A stretch of DNA of 42,190 nt from Tannerella sp. (GTDB taxonomy: Bacteria; Bacteroidota; Bacteroidia; Bacteroidales; Tannerellaceae): assembly GCF_030528505.1 (NCBI RefSeq), contig NZ_JAUMYS010000022.1, forward strand, positions 1 to 42,190, written 5' to 3'. This document shows positions 25,204 through 33,683 of this stretch, one piece after another; positions within the stretch are counted from its first letter, which is position 1, and the number at the start of each line of letters is the position of its first letter. The position numbers and the translations under genes were made by a program. Below the pieces are notes generated by a model. That model saw only the letters and a program-made list of their open reading frames with translations, searched no databases and was not told where the DNA came from.

Positions 25204-26844
25204 ATGAAACTGAAAAAATATCGATTTGCATTGCTCCTGCCGTTCCTTATGTTTTGTTCGTGCAGTGATTTTTTAGACGTTCAGCCCGAAGGAAGCGTGA
25301 CCGACGAGTTGTATTTTACCAACGATCAACAAGCCATCGATGCCGTTACGGCGCTCTACATACCGATGCATTGGGAAGAGACCTTCGGACGGGATCTGTT
25401 TTGGGAGCAGGGAGGCGCCTGCGATATCGTCTGGGGACGTACGCGCGGATATAACACGCTGGCCACGTTTGCCTATACGGGAAATGAGGGACCGTTGCGC
25501 TGGAATTTTGAAGCGTTCTACACGATTATCTCTCGTTCCAATTGGGTGATCCAGGGATTGCTGAACAAACAAAAAAAGACGGCTCTGACGGCTATCGAAA
25601 AGCGCAGTCTCGGAGAGGCTTACTTTATGCGAGGTATGGGACATTTCTACATGGCCTACCGTTACGGCACCGACAAGCAGGGAGTGCCCTTTGTCCGTTA
25701 CGAAGATTTTGAAGGAGGATACGACAGCTCCATCCCTACGCAGCAGGCGTCGGTGATCGATAACTACAAATACATCATTGAAGATATGGATCAGGCCGTT
25801 AAGCATCTTCCGAAGTTCGAGGCCTATGGCGAAGAAGACAGAGGTCGCGCACATCAGGCGGCGGCCGTTGCTTACAAAGCGAAGGTGTACGCCTATTGGG
25901 CTACGTGGGATCAAACGCAGTGGAACAACGTGATCAGCATGGTCAATCTGCTCGAAAACGAGTACGGACGCAATCTGGCCAAAACATTCGCCGAAGTCTT
26001 CTCGTCCGATTTCGCCGATTTCTGGAATGCCGAATACCTCTGGTCGATTCCTTCGACCGGCGGCGCCAAGGGAGGCGGTAGCGAATTTCCCGGTGTCGTA
26101 CTCGAAAACAAAGGATGGGGGAAATACAACGGCTGGGGACAGAACAAACCCTCGTACGACATCTACGAGCTGATGCTCAAAGACGGACCCGGAAACGACC
26201 GTCTCGTACGTTCCATCCTCGAATACAATCAGGAGTTCGAGTTCTGGGGCGAAAAACGCCGCTTCTTCTCCACCTCCGATATCGAATCGGGATTCATGAT
26301 CAACAAGTACATGGATCCGTTCAAACATGCCAACCCCGTCGAGAACGGCTACGTATGTTCGAGCGGTGACTGGCCTACGGCGCGCGTGAACTTCCCGATC
26401 ATACGTTTTGCCGAAATGCTGCTCTTCCGCGCCGAAGCGTATCTGATGACCAACCGGGCGGAGCAGGCAAAAGCAGACCTCAACCGTATCCGCACGCGTT
26501 CCAAACTCACGCCCCTGGCCGCAACGCCGACCATGGCCGACTTGTATCACGAACGACGCTGCGAGCTGGCTTTCGAATTTACGGATCATCTCTACGACCT
26601 GAAACGATGGCAGCGCTCGCCTGATGCCGTCATCAAAGAGCTGGCCGTGAAGGAGCTGAACTCCCGTCCGCGCATCCGGAAATACGCCGACCGAGCCAAT
26701 CCGGAATCGACGTTCGAAGTAACGTATTACTCCGATTATACCAATAAAGGCAACTATAAGGAACACATGATCGTATTTCCTTATCCTTCGGAACAAATCA
26801 CCAAATCGAACGGAAAGTTAAAACAGAACGAAGGATATAAGTAA
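25204..26844 (+). CDS. SusD/RagB family outer-membrane lipoprotein
   Basis: This is a 546-aa surface lipoprotein, partner of the preceding SusC. The signal peptide ends in the lipobox region LMFCSC just before SDFLDVQPEGSVTD, the usual SusD N-terminus. TPR-like helices follow, with family motifs GEAYFMRGMGHFYMAYRYG, FPIIRFAEMLLFRAEAYL and DLYHERRCELAFEFTDHLYDLKRW, ending near EQNEGYK. The start at 25204 is fixed by the signal peptide and the AAGAAGAAC upstream; the open frame continues into the susC gene but that part is not coding. Confidence 0.95.
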   Translation: MKLKKYRFALLLPFLMFCSCSDFLDVQPEGSVTDELYFTNDQQAIDAVTALYIPMHWEETFGRDLFWEQGGACDIVWGRTRGYNTLATFAYTGNEGPLRWNFEAFYTIISRSNWVIQGLLNKQKKTALTAIEKRSLGEAYFMRGMGHFYMAYRYGTDKQGVPFVRYEDFEGGYDSSIPTQQASVIDNYKYIIEDMDQAVKHLPKFEAYGEEDRGRAHQAAAVAYKAKVYAYWATWDQTQWNNVISMVNLLENEYGRNLAKTFAEVFSSDFADFWNAEYLWSIPSTGGAKGGGSEFPGVVLENKGWGKYNGWGQNKPSYDIYELMLKDGPGNDRLVRSILEYNQEFEFWGEKRRFFSTSDIESGFMINKYMDPFKHANPVENGYVCSSGDWPTARVNFPIIRFAEMLLFRAEAYLMTNRAEQAKADLNRIRTRSKLTPLAATPTMADLYHERRCELAFEFTDHLYDLKRWQRSPDAVIKELAVKELNSRPRIRKYADRANPESTFEVTYYSDYTNKGNYKEHMIVFPYPSEQITKSNGKLKQNEGYK

Positions 26845-26879
26845 ACGAAAAGAGAGAACAAACATCCTCTAAAAACGGA

Positions 26880-26918
26880 AGAGGGTGTGTCAAAATGCAA
26901 TGTTTGGGCACACCCTCT
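26880..26918 (+). terminator. Hairpin after susD, possible terminator or element end
   Basis: The arms AGAGGGTGTGTCAAA (26880-26894) and TTTGGGCACACCCTCT (26903-26918) pair over about 14 positions with a minor mismatch, around an eight-base loop. It lies 35 bases past the susD stop and is followed by TTA, so it probably ends the susCD transcript. The left arm also resembles the terminal inverted repeat of a mobile element (see 26880-27053). Confidence 0.6.
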
Positions 26919-27053
26919 TTAGGTGTGTAAGAATGGGTAAAAAGCAAGGCGCTAAGGATGAGGGTGAGGGAGCATACTAAGGTATGTGACCGAGCTCTCA
27001 TTCCGCAAGCAACGAAGCAGTTTGCCCGTTATGACACACCGCCTTTCTCTTTT
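26880..27053. mobile_element. Possible MITE or insertion-sequence remnant
   Basis: About 174 bases are bounded by related inverted ends. The left is GAGGGTGTGTCAAAATGC; the right, read in reverse complement, is GGCGGTGTGTCATAACGG, with about 13 of 18 positions alike. The interior has its own small hairpin (CATAC TAAG GTATG near 26974-26987) and no coding frame. The form is that of a non-autonomous element. I could not confirm target-site duplications, so the call is tentative. Confidence 0.35.
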
Positions 27054-27304
27054 TGCGGCGAATAAATCTCTACTCAGATTGATTAAAATCATCGATGCGG
27101 GAGATCAATCTTCATGCAGATTGATTAAACACCAAAATTAACGGTCTATGGTTAATGGTTATTTGCCGGGGAAATGGTCAACCAATGGACAACACAAAAA
27201 AAAGGGCGAACACACCGGTTTGCCCCTACATGAACGACATTAACTACCCCTGACTACATGAACTACCTTTGACTACCTTTTTCACTCTTCGTTCCGGCAT
27301 CGGA
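27054..27304. other. Intergenic stretch with short direct and inverted repeats
   Basis: No gene is visible. CAGATTGATTAAA occurs at 27075-27087 and 27117-27129, with the complementary GATCAATCT between them (27103-27111), so two alternative stems are possible. Further on, AACTACCCCTGACTAC (27242-27257) and AACTACCTTTGACTAC (27261-27276) form a 19-bp-phased pair, and CTACATGAAC occurs twice (27226 and 27254). The stretch leads into the promoter of the tricorn protease gene. Confidence 0.5.
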
Positions 27305-27337
27305 TTGCGTAATTTGAGGTAATAATGTTTACCTTTG
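27305..27337 (+). promoter_or_regulatory. Promoter of the tricorn protease gene
   Basis: The -7 box TACCTTTG (27330-27337) is perfect, with TTGC (27305-27308) as a weak -33 at a 21-base spacing. The leader before the ATG at 27367 is about 25 bases. Confidence 0.6.
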
Positions 27338-27366
27338 TGCACTTCTAAAATTAAATGTAAAAACGT

Positions 27367-30300
27367 ATGAAGAGAAAACAACTATGGAGCCTGATGTGCG
27401 CGATGTTTGTCGCAGCGCAACAGGGACAGGCCGAAGAAGCGCGACTGCTTCGTTTCCCGGCCACGAACGGTAACGACATCGTGTTCTCGTATGCCGGCGA
27501 TTTGTACAAAGTATCCGCACGAGGCGGAGAAGCCAAACGGCTGACCTCGCACGTGGGCTATGAAATGTTTCCACGCTTTTCGCCCGACGGAAAAACGATT
27601 GCCTTCACCGGACAGTATGACGGTAATACGGAAGTGTACACCATTCCGGCCGACGGCGGCGAGCCGCTGCGCGTAACTTACACCGCTACCAACCAACGCG
27701 ATGATGTGGGCGATCGTATGGGACCGAACAACATCGTAACGGCATGGACAGCCGACGGCGAGAAGATCGTTTACCGCAACCGGATCAGCTCCGGATTCAA
27801 CGGCAAGCTGTACACCGTAGCCAAAGAGGGCGGACTCTCCGAAGTCATCCCTTTGCCCGAAGGCGGCTTTTGCAGCTTTTCGCCCGACGGAAAAAGGTTG
27901 GCCTACAACCGTGTGATGCGCGAATTCCGCACATGGAAATACTATCAGGGCGGCATGGCGGACGACGTGTGGATCTATGACGCCGGAAAGAAAACGGTCG
28001 AAAACATCACGAACAACCGCGCACAAGATATCTTCCCGATGTGGGTCGGCAACGAAATCTATTTCATCTCCGATCGCGACCGCACGATGAACCTCTTCGT
28101 CTACGACACAAAAACAAAAACAACCTCGAAAGTGACCGACTTCACCGAATACGACATCAAGTTCCCAAGTACGAACGGAAAACTGATCGTCTTCGAAAAT
28201 GCAGGCTATATCTATCGGTTCGACCCTGCCACGAAGAAAGCCGAAAAAGTCAGCGTCACGCTATCGTCCGACCATGTGTACGCCCGCAACGAAATCAAGG
28301 ATGGCGGACGATACATGCGCAGCGCCAGCCTCTCGCCCGATGGAAAACGGGTTGTCGTTACCGCACGCGGTGAGGTCTTTAACCTCCCCGTCGAAAAAGG
28401 CGTAACGAAAAACATCGTCCGCACACCCGGAGCACACGAACGCAGCGCGACCTGGTCGCCCGACGGCAAACACATCGCCTATATCTCCGACGCAACGGGC
28501 GAAACCGAACTTTACATGCAACCGGCCGAAGGAGGCCAAGCCGTTCAGCTGACGAAAAACAACGATACGTATATCCGTGACTTCGAGTGGAGCCCCGACA
28601 GCAAATCGATCGTGTACACCGACCGCAAGAACCGAATCAACCTGCTGAATGTGGAGACGAAACAGGTAACCGAAGTGCTGCGCGACCCGAAGAAAGAACC
28701 GTATGACGTCACCTTCTCGCCCGACAGCAAATGGCTGGCCTATACGCGCATGGCCGACAATGAATACGACATCATTTACCTCTACCGCATCGCCGACAAG
28801 AAAGAAATTCAGGTAACCGATCGGTGGTACGATTCGGGCTCGCCGACATTCAGCACAGACGGAAAATACCTTGTATTTAGTTCGATGCGCGACTTCAATC
28901 CGACCTACGGGTCGAAAGAATGGAACCACGTCTACGGTTATTCGAACGGAGTTTACCTCGCGCTGCTGACCCAAGACACGCCTTCCCCCTTCCTGACGAA
29001 AGACGACGGCAGCAAAGCCGAACCGAAGAAAGTAGAAATCAAGGTAGAAGAAGGCAAGAAAAAAGAGACGGACGAGAAGAAGAAACCCGAAGGCGTCACG
29101 GTCAAAGTCGATGAAGACGGACTAAGCGAGCGAATCGTGAAACTCCCCTTGCCGCAAGGCTATCACGGTAGTTTCTATTCCGACGGACAAAAAGTGTATT
29201 ACAGCCGTAACAACTCCACCTATGTCTATGATCTGAACAAACAGAAAGAAGAGACCGTGGCCGAAGGCGCCCGCATGTGGGTAGAGCCGGGAGGCAAAAA
29301 AGCCGGATTCTTCAAAAACAGGCAGGTCTTTGTGAAAGATATTCCTTCCGGAAGAATCGATCTGAAAGACCCCGTAAACTTCTCGGATATGAAGATTACG
29401 ATCGACTATGCCAAGGAGTGGTCGCAGATCTACGATGAGGCATGGCGTGCCTTCCGCGACGGCTTCTACCTCGAAAACATGCACGGCGTAGATTGGAAAG
29501 CGATGAAGCAGAAATATGCCGTATTACTGCCTTACGTGAAGAATCGTCAAGACCTCACTTACCTGATCGGCGAGATGATCGGTGAACTCAATTGCGGTCA
29601 TGCCTATGTGAACACCGGCGAGATGGATCGCCCCAAACGCATCAAGACCGGACTGTTGGGCGCGGAGATCTCGCGCGACAAGAGCGGCTTCTTCCGCCTC
29701 GAAAAGATTCTTCCGGGCGAGTCGTGGAGTCCCTCGTTACGTTCTCCGCTCACCGAGCCGGGCATCAAAGCCCAAGTCGGCGATTTCATCGTCGCCATCG
29801 ACGGGGTGCCGACCAACACGGTAAACGACTTGTTTGCCCTCCTCGTAGGCAAAGCCGACGTTCCGACGGAGTTGTCGCTCAACAGCAAAGCACAGCTCAA
29901 CGGCGCCCGGAAGGTGGTAATCCGCCCGCTCGAAGAGGAACATTCGCTCTATCATTACCAATGGGTGAAAAATAACATCGCGAAGGTAGACAAGGCTTCC
30001 GGCGGCAAAATCGGGTATATCTACATCCCCGACATGGGAGTAGAGGGGCTGAACGAGTTTGCCAAATATTTCTATCCGCAACTCGACAAGGAAGGACTCA
30101 TCATCGACGACCGCGCAAACGGTGGCGGTAACGTCTCCCCGATGATCCTCGAACGGCTGGCTCGCGAACCGTACCGCATGACCATGCGCCGCGGCTCGAC
30201 CCATAACGGTACCGTGCCCAACGCGGTACAAGTCGGCCCGAAAGTCTGTCTGATCAATAAATATTCGGCTTCCGACGGCGACCTGTTCCCGTGGGGATTC

Positions 30301-30609
30301 CGCGCCCTTAAACTCGGTAAACTGATCGGTACCCGCACATGGGGCGGAATTGTCGGCATCACGGCGTCATTGCCGTTCATCGACGGTACCGACGTGCGCG
30401 TGCCGTTCTTCACAAGCTACGACATGAACGGTAACTGGATGGTAGAGAACGAAGGCGTAGAGCCTGATATTCTCATCGACAACGATCCGGTGAAGGAATG
30501 GAACGGCGAAGACGAACAGCTCAACCGTGCCATCGAAGAAGTCATGAAAGAACTGAAAAACCGCAAACCGCTGCCCAAAACTCCGGCACCGCGGGTGTGG
30601 AATAAATAA
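27367..30609 (+). CDS. Tricorn-type protease homologue (S41 peptidase)
   Basis: This 1080-aa exported peptidase has a signal peptide (about 1-22, ending QGQA). Beta-propeller repeats follow across about 25-520, recognisable by repeated FSPDGK/WSPDGK units. A Lys/Glu-rich insert (about 550-580), a PDZ domain (about 750-850) and the S41 core complete it. Catalytic residues by comparison with archaeal tricorn are His745 (NCGHAYVN), Ser969 (SASDGD) and Glu1029 (NEGVEPDI), all present. Tricorn degrades short peptides released by larger proteases; the signal peptide places this one in the periplasm or envelope. It is monocistronic, with its own promoter and a convergent hairpin terminator. Confidence 0.95.
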   Translation: MKRKQLWSLMCAMFVAAQQGQAEEARLLRFPATNGNDIVFSYAGDLYKVSARGGEAKRLTSHVGYEMFPRFSPDGKTIAFTGQYDGNTEVYTIPADGGEPLRVTYTATNQRDDVGDRMGPNNIVTAWTADGEKIVYRNRISSGFNGKLYTVAKEGGLSEVIPLPEGGFCSFSPDGKRLAYNRVMREFRTWKYYQGGMADDVWIYDAGKKTVENITNNRAQDIFPMWVGNEIYFISDRDRTMNLFVYDTKTKTTSKVTDFTEYDIKFPSTNGKLIVFENAGYIYRFDPATKKAEKVSVTLSSDHVYARNEIKDGGRYMRSASLSPDGKRVVVTARGEVFNLPVEKGVTKNIVRTPGAHERSATWSPDGKHIAYISDATGETELYMQPAEGGQAVQLTKNNDTYIRDFEWSPDSKSIVYTDRKNRINLLNVETKQVTEVLRDPKKEPYDVTFSPDSKWLAYTRMADNEYDIIYLYRIADKKEIQVTDRWYDSGSPTFSTDGKYLVFSSMRDFNPTYGSKEWNHVYGYSNGVYLALLTQDTPSPFLTKDDGSKAEPKKVEIKVEEGKKKETDEKKKPEGVTVKVDEDGLSERIVKLPLPQGYHGSFYSDGQKVYYSRNNSTYVYDLNKQKEETVAEGARMWVEPGGKKAGFFKNRQVFVKDIPSGRIDLKDPVNFSDMKITIDYAKEWSQIYDEAWRAFRDGFYLENMHGVDWKAMKQKYAVLLPYVKNRQDLTYLIGEMIGELNCGHAYVNTGEMDRPKRIKTGLLGAEISRDKSGFFRLEKILPGESWSPSLRSPLTEPGIKAQVGDFIVAIDGVPTNTVNDLFALLVGKADVPTELSLNSKAQLNGARKVVIRPLEEEHSLYHYQWVKNNIAKVDKASGGKIGYIYIPDMGVEGLNEFAKYFYPQLDKEGLIIDDRANGGGNVSPMILERLAREPYRMTMRRGSTHNGTVPNAVQVGPKVCLINKYSASDGDLFPWGFRALKLGKLIGTRTWGGIVGITASLPFIDGTDVRVPFFTSYDMNGNWMVENEGVEPDILIDNDPVKEWNGEDEQLNRAIEEVMKELKNRKPLPKTPAPRVWNK

Positions 30610-30618
30610 CCTTGATAT

Positions 30619-30670
30619 ATGCCTTCCGTATCTGTATGGGATGAGATCGTCCGGCAGATGCGGAAGGCAT
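30619..30670. terminator. Bidirectional terminator between convergent genes
   Basis: A 16-bp stem (ATGCCTTCCGTATCTG at 30619-30634 with CAGATGCGGAAGGCAT at 30655-30670, one T-G wobble) encloses a 20-base loop. It sits between the ends of the tricorn gene (plus) and the RidA-like gene (minus). A T-rich stretch follows on the plus strand (CCTTTTC). Confidence 0.7.
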
Positions 30671-30710
30671 CGATATTCCTTTTCAACGACCGAAACAAGA
30701 AGAGCTTCTC

Positions 30711-31862
30711 TCAGAATGCCGGAAAGCGGTCGTCGCCAACGGCCGTGACAGCGATGCACTCGACCTCGACGAGCCACCCCGGACGACAGACCGCGGCGCA
30801 AACGATGATACGGGAAATTTGGGGAAAATAAGCGTCTATCCATGCACCGACCGCAGCGTAATCGCCCGGGTCGCGAACGTAGACAATCATGTGCATGACA
30901 TCGTGCATGCCGGCCTCGCCCTCGGCCAACAACGCCTTGATATTCTCGAACAGACGGTCGAGTTGACCGGAAAGGTTGCCGGAATACACGATCTCGCCAT
31001 CCTTGTTGATGCTTGCCGTACCGGAGATAAAGATATGCCGCCGATCGCCGTATTGCACCATCGTACCCCGCTCGAACGTCACGCCGTATTCGCTCGTTCG
31101 ATTCAGATGATCAAGCGCATAGAGATAACGGATCTGCTCCGTTTCCAAGCCGTGTACCGCATACGCATCCATCATTACCAGCGCCTGCGGATCGGTATAC
31201 CGCCCCTCGATGCCCGTGCTGGCAATGAAATGGGTCTGCGACGTCAGCCCTTCACGCTCGAAACATGCCCGACGCGCTTTCACCATGCCGGCATAACGCA
31301 AGTCGATGTCGCGCACAAAAAGCCACGTACGGATGCAATGACGGCCTAACGTACATGCTTGCGTGGCCAATAAGGCGGTGTAGCGGTCAAAAATATCGGC
31401 GGTCTGCTTCTCCTCGTCGGAAGCCGATGCGTGAAGCTGCGTATGATAAATGTGACGGTAAGACGGACGAATCAGCTCCGTAGCCTGTTCAGACCATTTT
31501 TTAGACACACGGGAGTTTTCGGAGGTCACAAAATAAGCCCAGAGGGCTACTTTCGTCAGACCGGGCGCCTGCTGTACGACAGACAACGCCGCGTCTTCAC
31601 GATCGTATCCACGCAAGAAATCGTGTTGATTCATGACATCGCTAAGGAAGTAACGCCTCCAGACAAGCAGAGTATGCGGGTATTCGCGCTGCCAACGGCT
31701 CAAAGCAGCTTCAAGCTGTGCAAACTGCGTCTTGGCATCCGACTCCGATGTCGTGATTCGTATCGACAAATGGTACTCGGCAGCCTGCCCGGTCAGGGCA
31801 AATTCGCTGCAAGCAGCGAGAACCGACAAGTCTGCCCAGTCTCTGTGATGTGTGCGGATCAT
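30711..31862 (-). CDS. Two-domain RidA (YjgF/chorismatase superfamily) protein
   Basis: This 383-aa protein has a C-terminal half that is a clear RidA/YjgF domain: FISGTASINKDGEIVYSGNLSGQLDRLFENIKALL, then VYVRDPGDYAAVGAWID and LVEVECIAV. The RidA imine-binding arginine appears kept (Arg351 in ISRIIV) with Glu366/Glu368 after it. The N-terminal half looks like a divergent related domain. The two-domain layout recalls the chorismatase (FkbO/Hyg5) group. RidA enzymes hydrolyse reactive enamine/imine intermediates; chorismatases cleave chorismate. The sequence does not decide. The gene overlaps the amidase gene by four bases, so the two are translationally coupled. Confidence 0.82.
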   Translation of the reverse strand: MIRTHHRDWADLSVLAACSEFALTGQAAEYHLSIRITTSESDAKTQFAQLEAALSRWQREYPHTLLVWRRYFLSDVMNQHDFLRGYDREDAALSVVQQAPGLTKVALWAYFVTSENSRVSKKWSEQATELIRPSYRHIYHTQLHASASDEEKQTADIFDRYTALLATQACTLGRHCIRTWLFVRDIDLRYAGMVKARRACFEREGLTSQTHFIASTGIEGRYTDPQALVMMDAYAVHGLETEQIRYLYALDHLNRTSEYGVTFERGTMVQYGDRRHIFISGTASINKDGEIVYSGNLSGQLDRLFENIKALLAEGEAGMHDVMHMIVYVRDPGDYAAVGAWIDAYFPQISRIIVCAAVCRPGWLVEVECIAVTAVGDDRFPAF

Positions 31863-32647
31863 CGGATATCGAACTGATCCGCATCACGCCACACCGGAAA
31901 CTTCTCCCGAAGTGTATCCAACGGTTCCCGCTCCAGCGCACACGTGACGATAGTTTCTTCCTCTTCGCCTGCATCCGCCAGCTTTTCTCCTTTCGGCGTA
32001 TAAATCCTCGAACTGCCGTGGTAAGCGAAGTCGCGTCCGTCCACACCGACACGGTTCACCCCGCAGACATACGCCATGTTCTCGATCGCCCGCGCATGCA
32101 GGAGTGTCTTCCACACATCCCGTCGTACGCTCACCCAGTTGGCCACGTAAATCAACACGTCGTATGCGTTATCCACATTACGGCTCCAGACCGGGAAACG
32201 CAAGTCGTAGCAAACCATCGGGCAGATTTTCCAGCCAAGATAATCGATAATCAGCCGCTTATCACCGGCCGAAAAGCTGCGATCTTCGCCCGCCATACGA
32301 AACAGATGACGCTTGTCGTAATAATACTCCCTACCATCGGGGGTAATAAAAAATGCACGGTTATAAAAACGCCCCTCTTCCGAAGCGATAAAGCTCCCTG
32401 TCACGGCAAAACCGTATTCCTTCGCCCACTGCTTCACCGAAGCGATCGTCTTGCCGTCGACCGGCTCCGACAAATCGTGCACACGCATCGATAAGCCCGT
32501 CGTAAACAATTCCGGCAGAACGGCCAAGTCGGTCTTTCCGATCAGGCCGTGCAATAATTTCCCATAATAAGCGAGGTTCTCCGCCCTGTCTTCCCACGCA
32601 ATCGGCGATTGAACCATACTCACACGTAGCGAATGGTTACTTTCCAT
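31859..32647 (-). CDS. Nitrilase-superfamily hydrolase, omega-amidase (YafV/Nit2) type
   Basis: This 262-aa carbon-nitrogen hydrolase has the complete Glu-Lys-Cys triad: Glu46 (LPELF), Lys112 (YDKRHLF) and Cys146 (PMVCYDLRFP). The closest named group by pattern is YafV/Nit2 omega-amidase, which hydrolyses alpha-ketoglutaramate and alpha-ketosuccinamate to the keto acids and ammonia. The segments LSMRVHDLSEP, FRMAGEDRSFSAG and WKTLLHARAIENMAYVCGVNRVG are typical of that group. It overlaps the acyltransferase gene by 11 bases and the RidA-like gene by four, in one operon. Confidence 0.9.
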   Translation of the reverse strand: MESNHSLRVSMVQSPIAWEDRAENLAYYGKLLHGLIGKTDLAVLPELFTTGLSMRVHDLSEPVDGKTIASVKQWAKEYGFAVTGSFIASEEGRFYNRAFFITPDGREYYYDKRHLFRMAGEDRSFSAGDKRLIIDYLGWKICPMVCYDLRFPVWSRNVDNAYDVLIYVANWVSVRRDVWKTLLHARAIENMAYVCGVNRVGVDGRDFAYHGSSRIYTPKGEKLADAGEEEETIVTCALEREPLDTLREKFPVWRDADQFDIR

Positions 32648-33221
32648 CGTTCTTTCCCGTTTTTAACTGTTCTTCCTCAACTTCTCCGAACCGTTCTCCA
32701 TGATACCCTTTTATCCCCTTATAACACGAACGGATGTAACGGATATCCGCATCCGCGTCGCCCGTGGGCCAAAAAGTGGACATGATGCCGACTTCTTTCT
32801 TGCCGTAATCGATATAGCCGAGTTGAATCGGCACCTGCGCTTTCAACGCGATGTAATAAAAACCGCGCTTCCATTCATCGACTTTCTTGCGCGTTCCTTC
32901 CGGCGTGATGGCCACACGGAAATAATCGTGCGACGCAAATTCGGCCGCCATCTGTTCGGTCATGGACTGGTTGCGGCTCCGGTCGATCGGCACGCCGCCC
33001 ATGCTCCGAAAAATCAGTCCTAACGGAAAGAAAAACCATTCTTTCTTCATCAGGAACTTGGCCTGTTTACCTACGGAGTTATAAAACAGCTTCCCAATCA
33101 GGAAATCGGTATTGCTCGTGTGGGGGGCTACACAGATCACGCACTTGGGCACGTTGTCACCTGCCGGGCCGATCTGCCACCCCATCTGTTTGAGGAGCCA
33201 TCTGCAGATCGCTTTTTTCAT
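32637..33221 (-). CDS. 1-acyl-glycerol-3-phosphate acyltransferase-like protein (PlsC family)
   Basis: This 194-aa protein shows the PlsC acyltransferase motifs: the H(X)4D box as His34-TSNT-Asp39, GGVPIDRSR as motif II, and PEGTRKK (Glu108-Arg111) as motif III. It is shorter than typical PlsC and has no strong membrane helix beyond a hydrophobic FFFPLGLIFRS segment. The likely reaction is acyl transfer to a glycerolipid or related acceptor, with the acceptor not assignable. Its ATG overlaps the end of the 99-aa gene by four bases. Confidence 0.88.
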   Translation of the reverse strand: MKKAICRWLLKQMGWQIGPAGDNVPKCVICVAPHTSNTDFLIGKLFYNSVGKQAKFLMKKEWFFFPLGLIFRSMGGVPIDRSRNQSMTEQMAAEFASHDYFRVAITPEGTRKKVDEWKRGFYYIALKAQVPIQLGYIDYGKKEVGIMSTFWPTGDADADIRYIRSCYKGIKGYHGERFGEVEEEQLKTGKNDGK

Positions 33222-33517
33222 GCTTTCTTATCGAGCGCTTCGGTCAGTCGGCCGATTTCTTCGGCCAACGCATTCCATTCAGCTCTCAGATCGGCATACA
33301 GCTTTTGGTAATACTTCTTCACCTCCGCCCGGTTGGTACCGGGGGCATGATGCGCGCGGCAAATAAACTCATCGTTCCGCTCACAGATGCGCGTAGCCAA
33401 CGATGCCACCTTCTCCTTGTCCGTTTCCGGAAGCAGATAATGACAGATTAATACATCGGAAAACAACATTCCGAACAGATTGGAAATATGCTTTTTTAAT
33501 TTTCTTCTTTTTGCCAT
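33218..33517 (-). CDS. Small conserved-type helical protein of unknown function
   Basis: This 99-aa soluble protein starts MAKRRKLKKHISNLFGMLFSD, a basic N-terminus followed by a helical C-terminal half (YYQKLYADLRAEWNALAEEIGRL). I recall similar short proteins in Bacteroides-type genomes but know no function. The start at 33517 has a purine-rich GAAGAAAT upstream and fits the promoter at 33563-33596; a longer in-frame start would precede that promoter. It heads the operon with the acyltransferase, amidase and RidA-like genes. Confidence 0.72.
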   Translation of the reverse strand: MAKRRKLKKHISNLFGMLFSDVLICHYLLPETDKEKVASLATRICERNDEFICRAHHAPGTNRAEVKKYYQKLYADLRAEWNALAEEIGRLTEALDKKA

Positions 33518-33562
33518 TTTAATTTCTTCATTTATGAATGAACCATTTTGTTTTTGAACAAT

Positions 33563-33596
33563 CAAAGGTATGACAATTCTCCGGGATTCGGACAAA
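33563..33596 (-). promoter_or_regulatory. Promoter of the 99-aa/PlsC/amidase/RidA operon
   Basis: On the minus strand TTTG (33596-33593) and the perfect -7 box TACCTTTG (33570-33563) are 22 bases apart. The leader before the ATG at 33517 is about 39 bases. Confidence 0.65.
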
Positions 33597-33623
33597 AAAA
33601 CACGGAAAAAAGAAAAAAACATG

Positions 33624-33631
33624 TACCTTTG
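33624..33631 (+). promoter_or_regulatory. -7 box of glgA
   Basis: TACCTTTG is a perfect -7 box 52 bases before the glgA ATG. There is no TTTG at the -33 distance. It lies 53 bases from the -7 box of the divergent operon, so the two promoters share upstream DNA. Confidence 0.55.
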
Positions 33632-33683
33632 TCCGCTAAACGACTACATCCTATAAGGTTATACAACTATAAGAAAAAGAACA

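Noticed and set aside
25273-26796. 507-codon open frame antisense to susD
   Set aside because: It lies entirely opposite a well-supported SusD gene, has no recognisable domain, and its residues are those expected from reading a codon-biased gene backwards.
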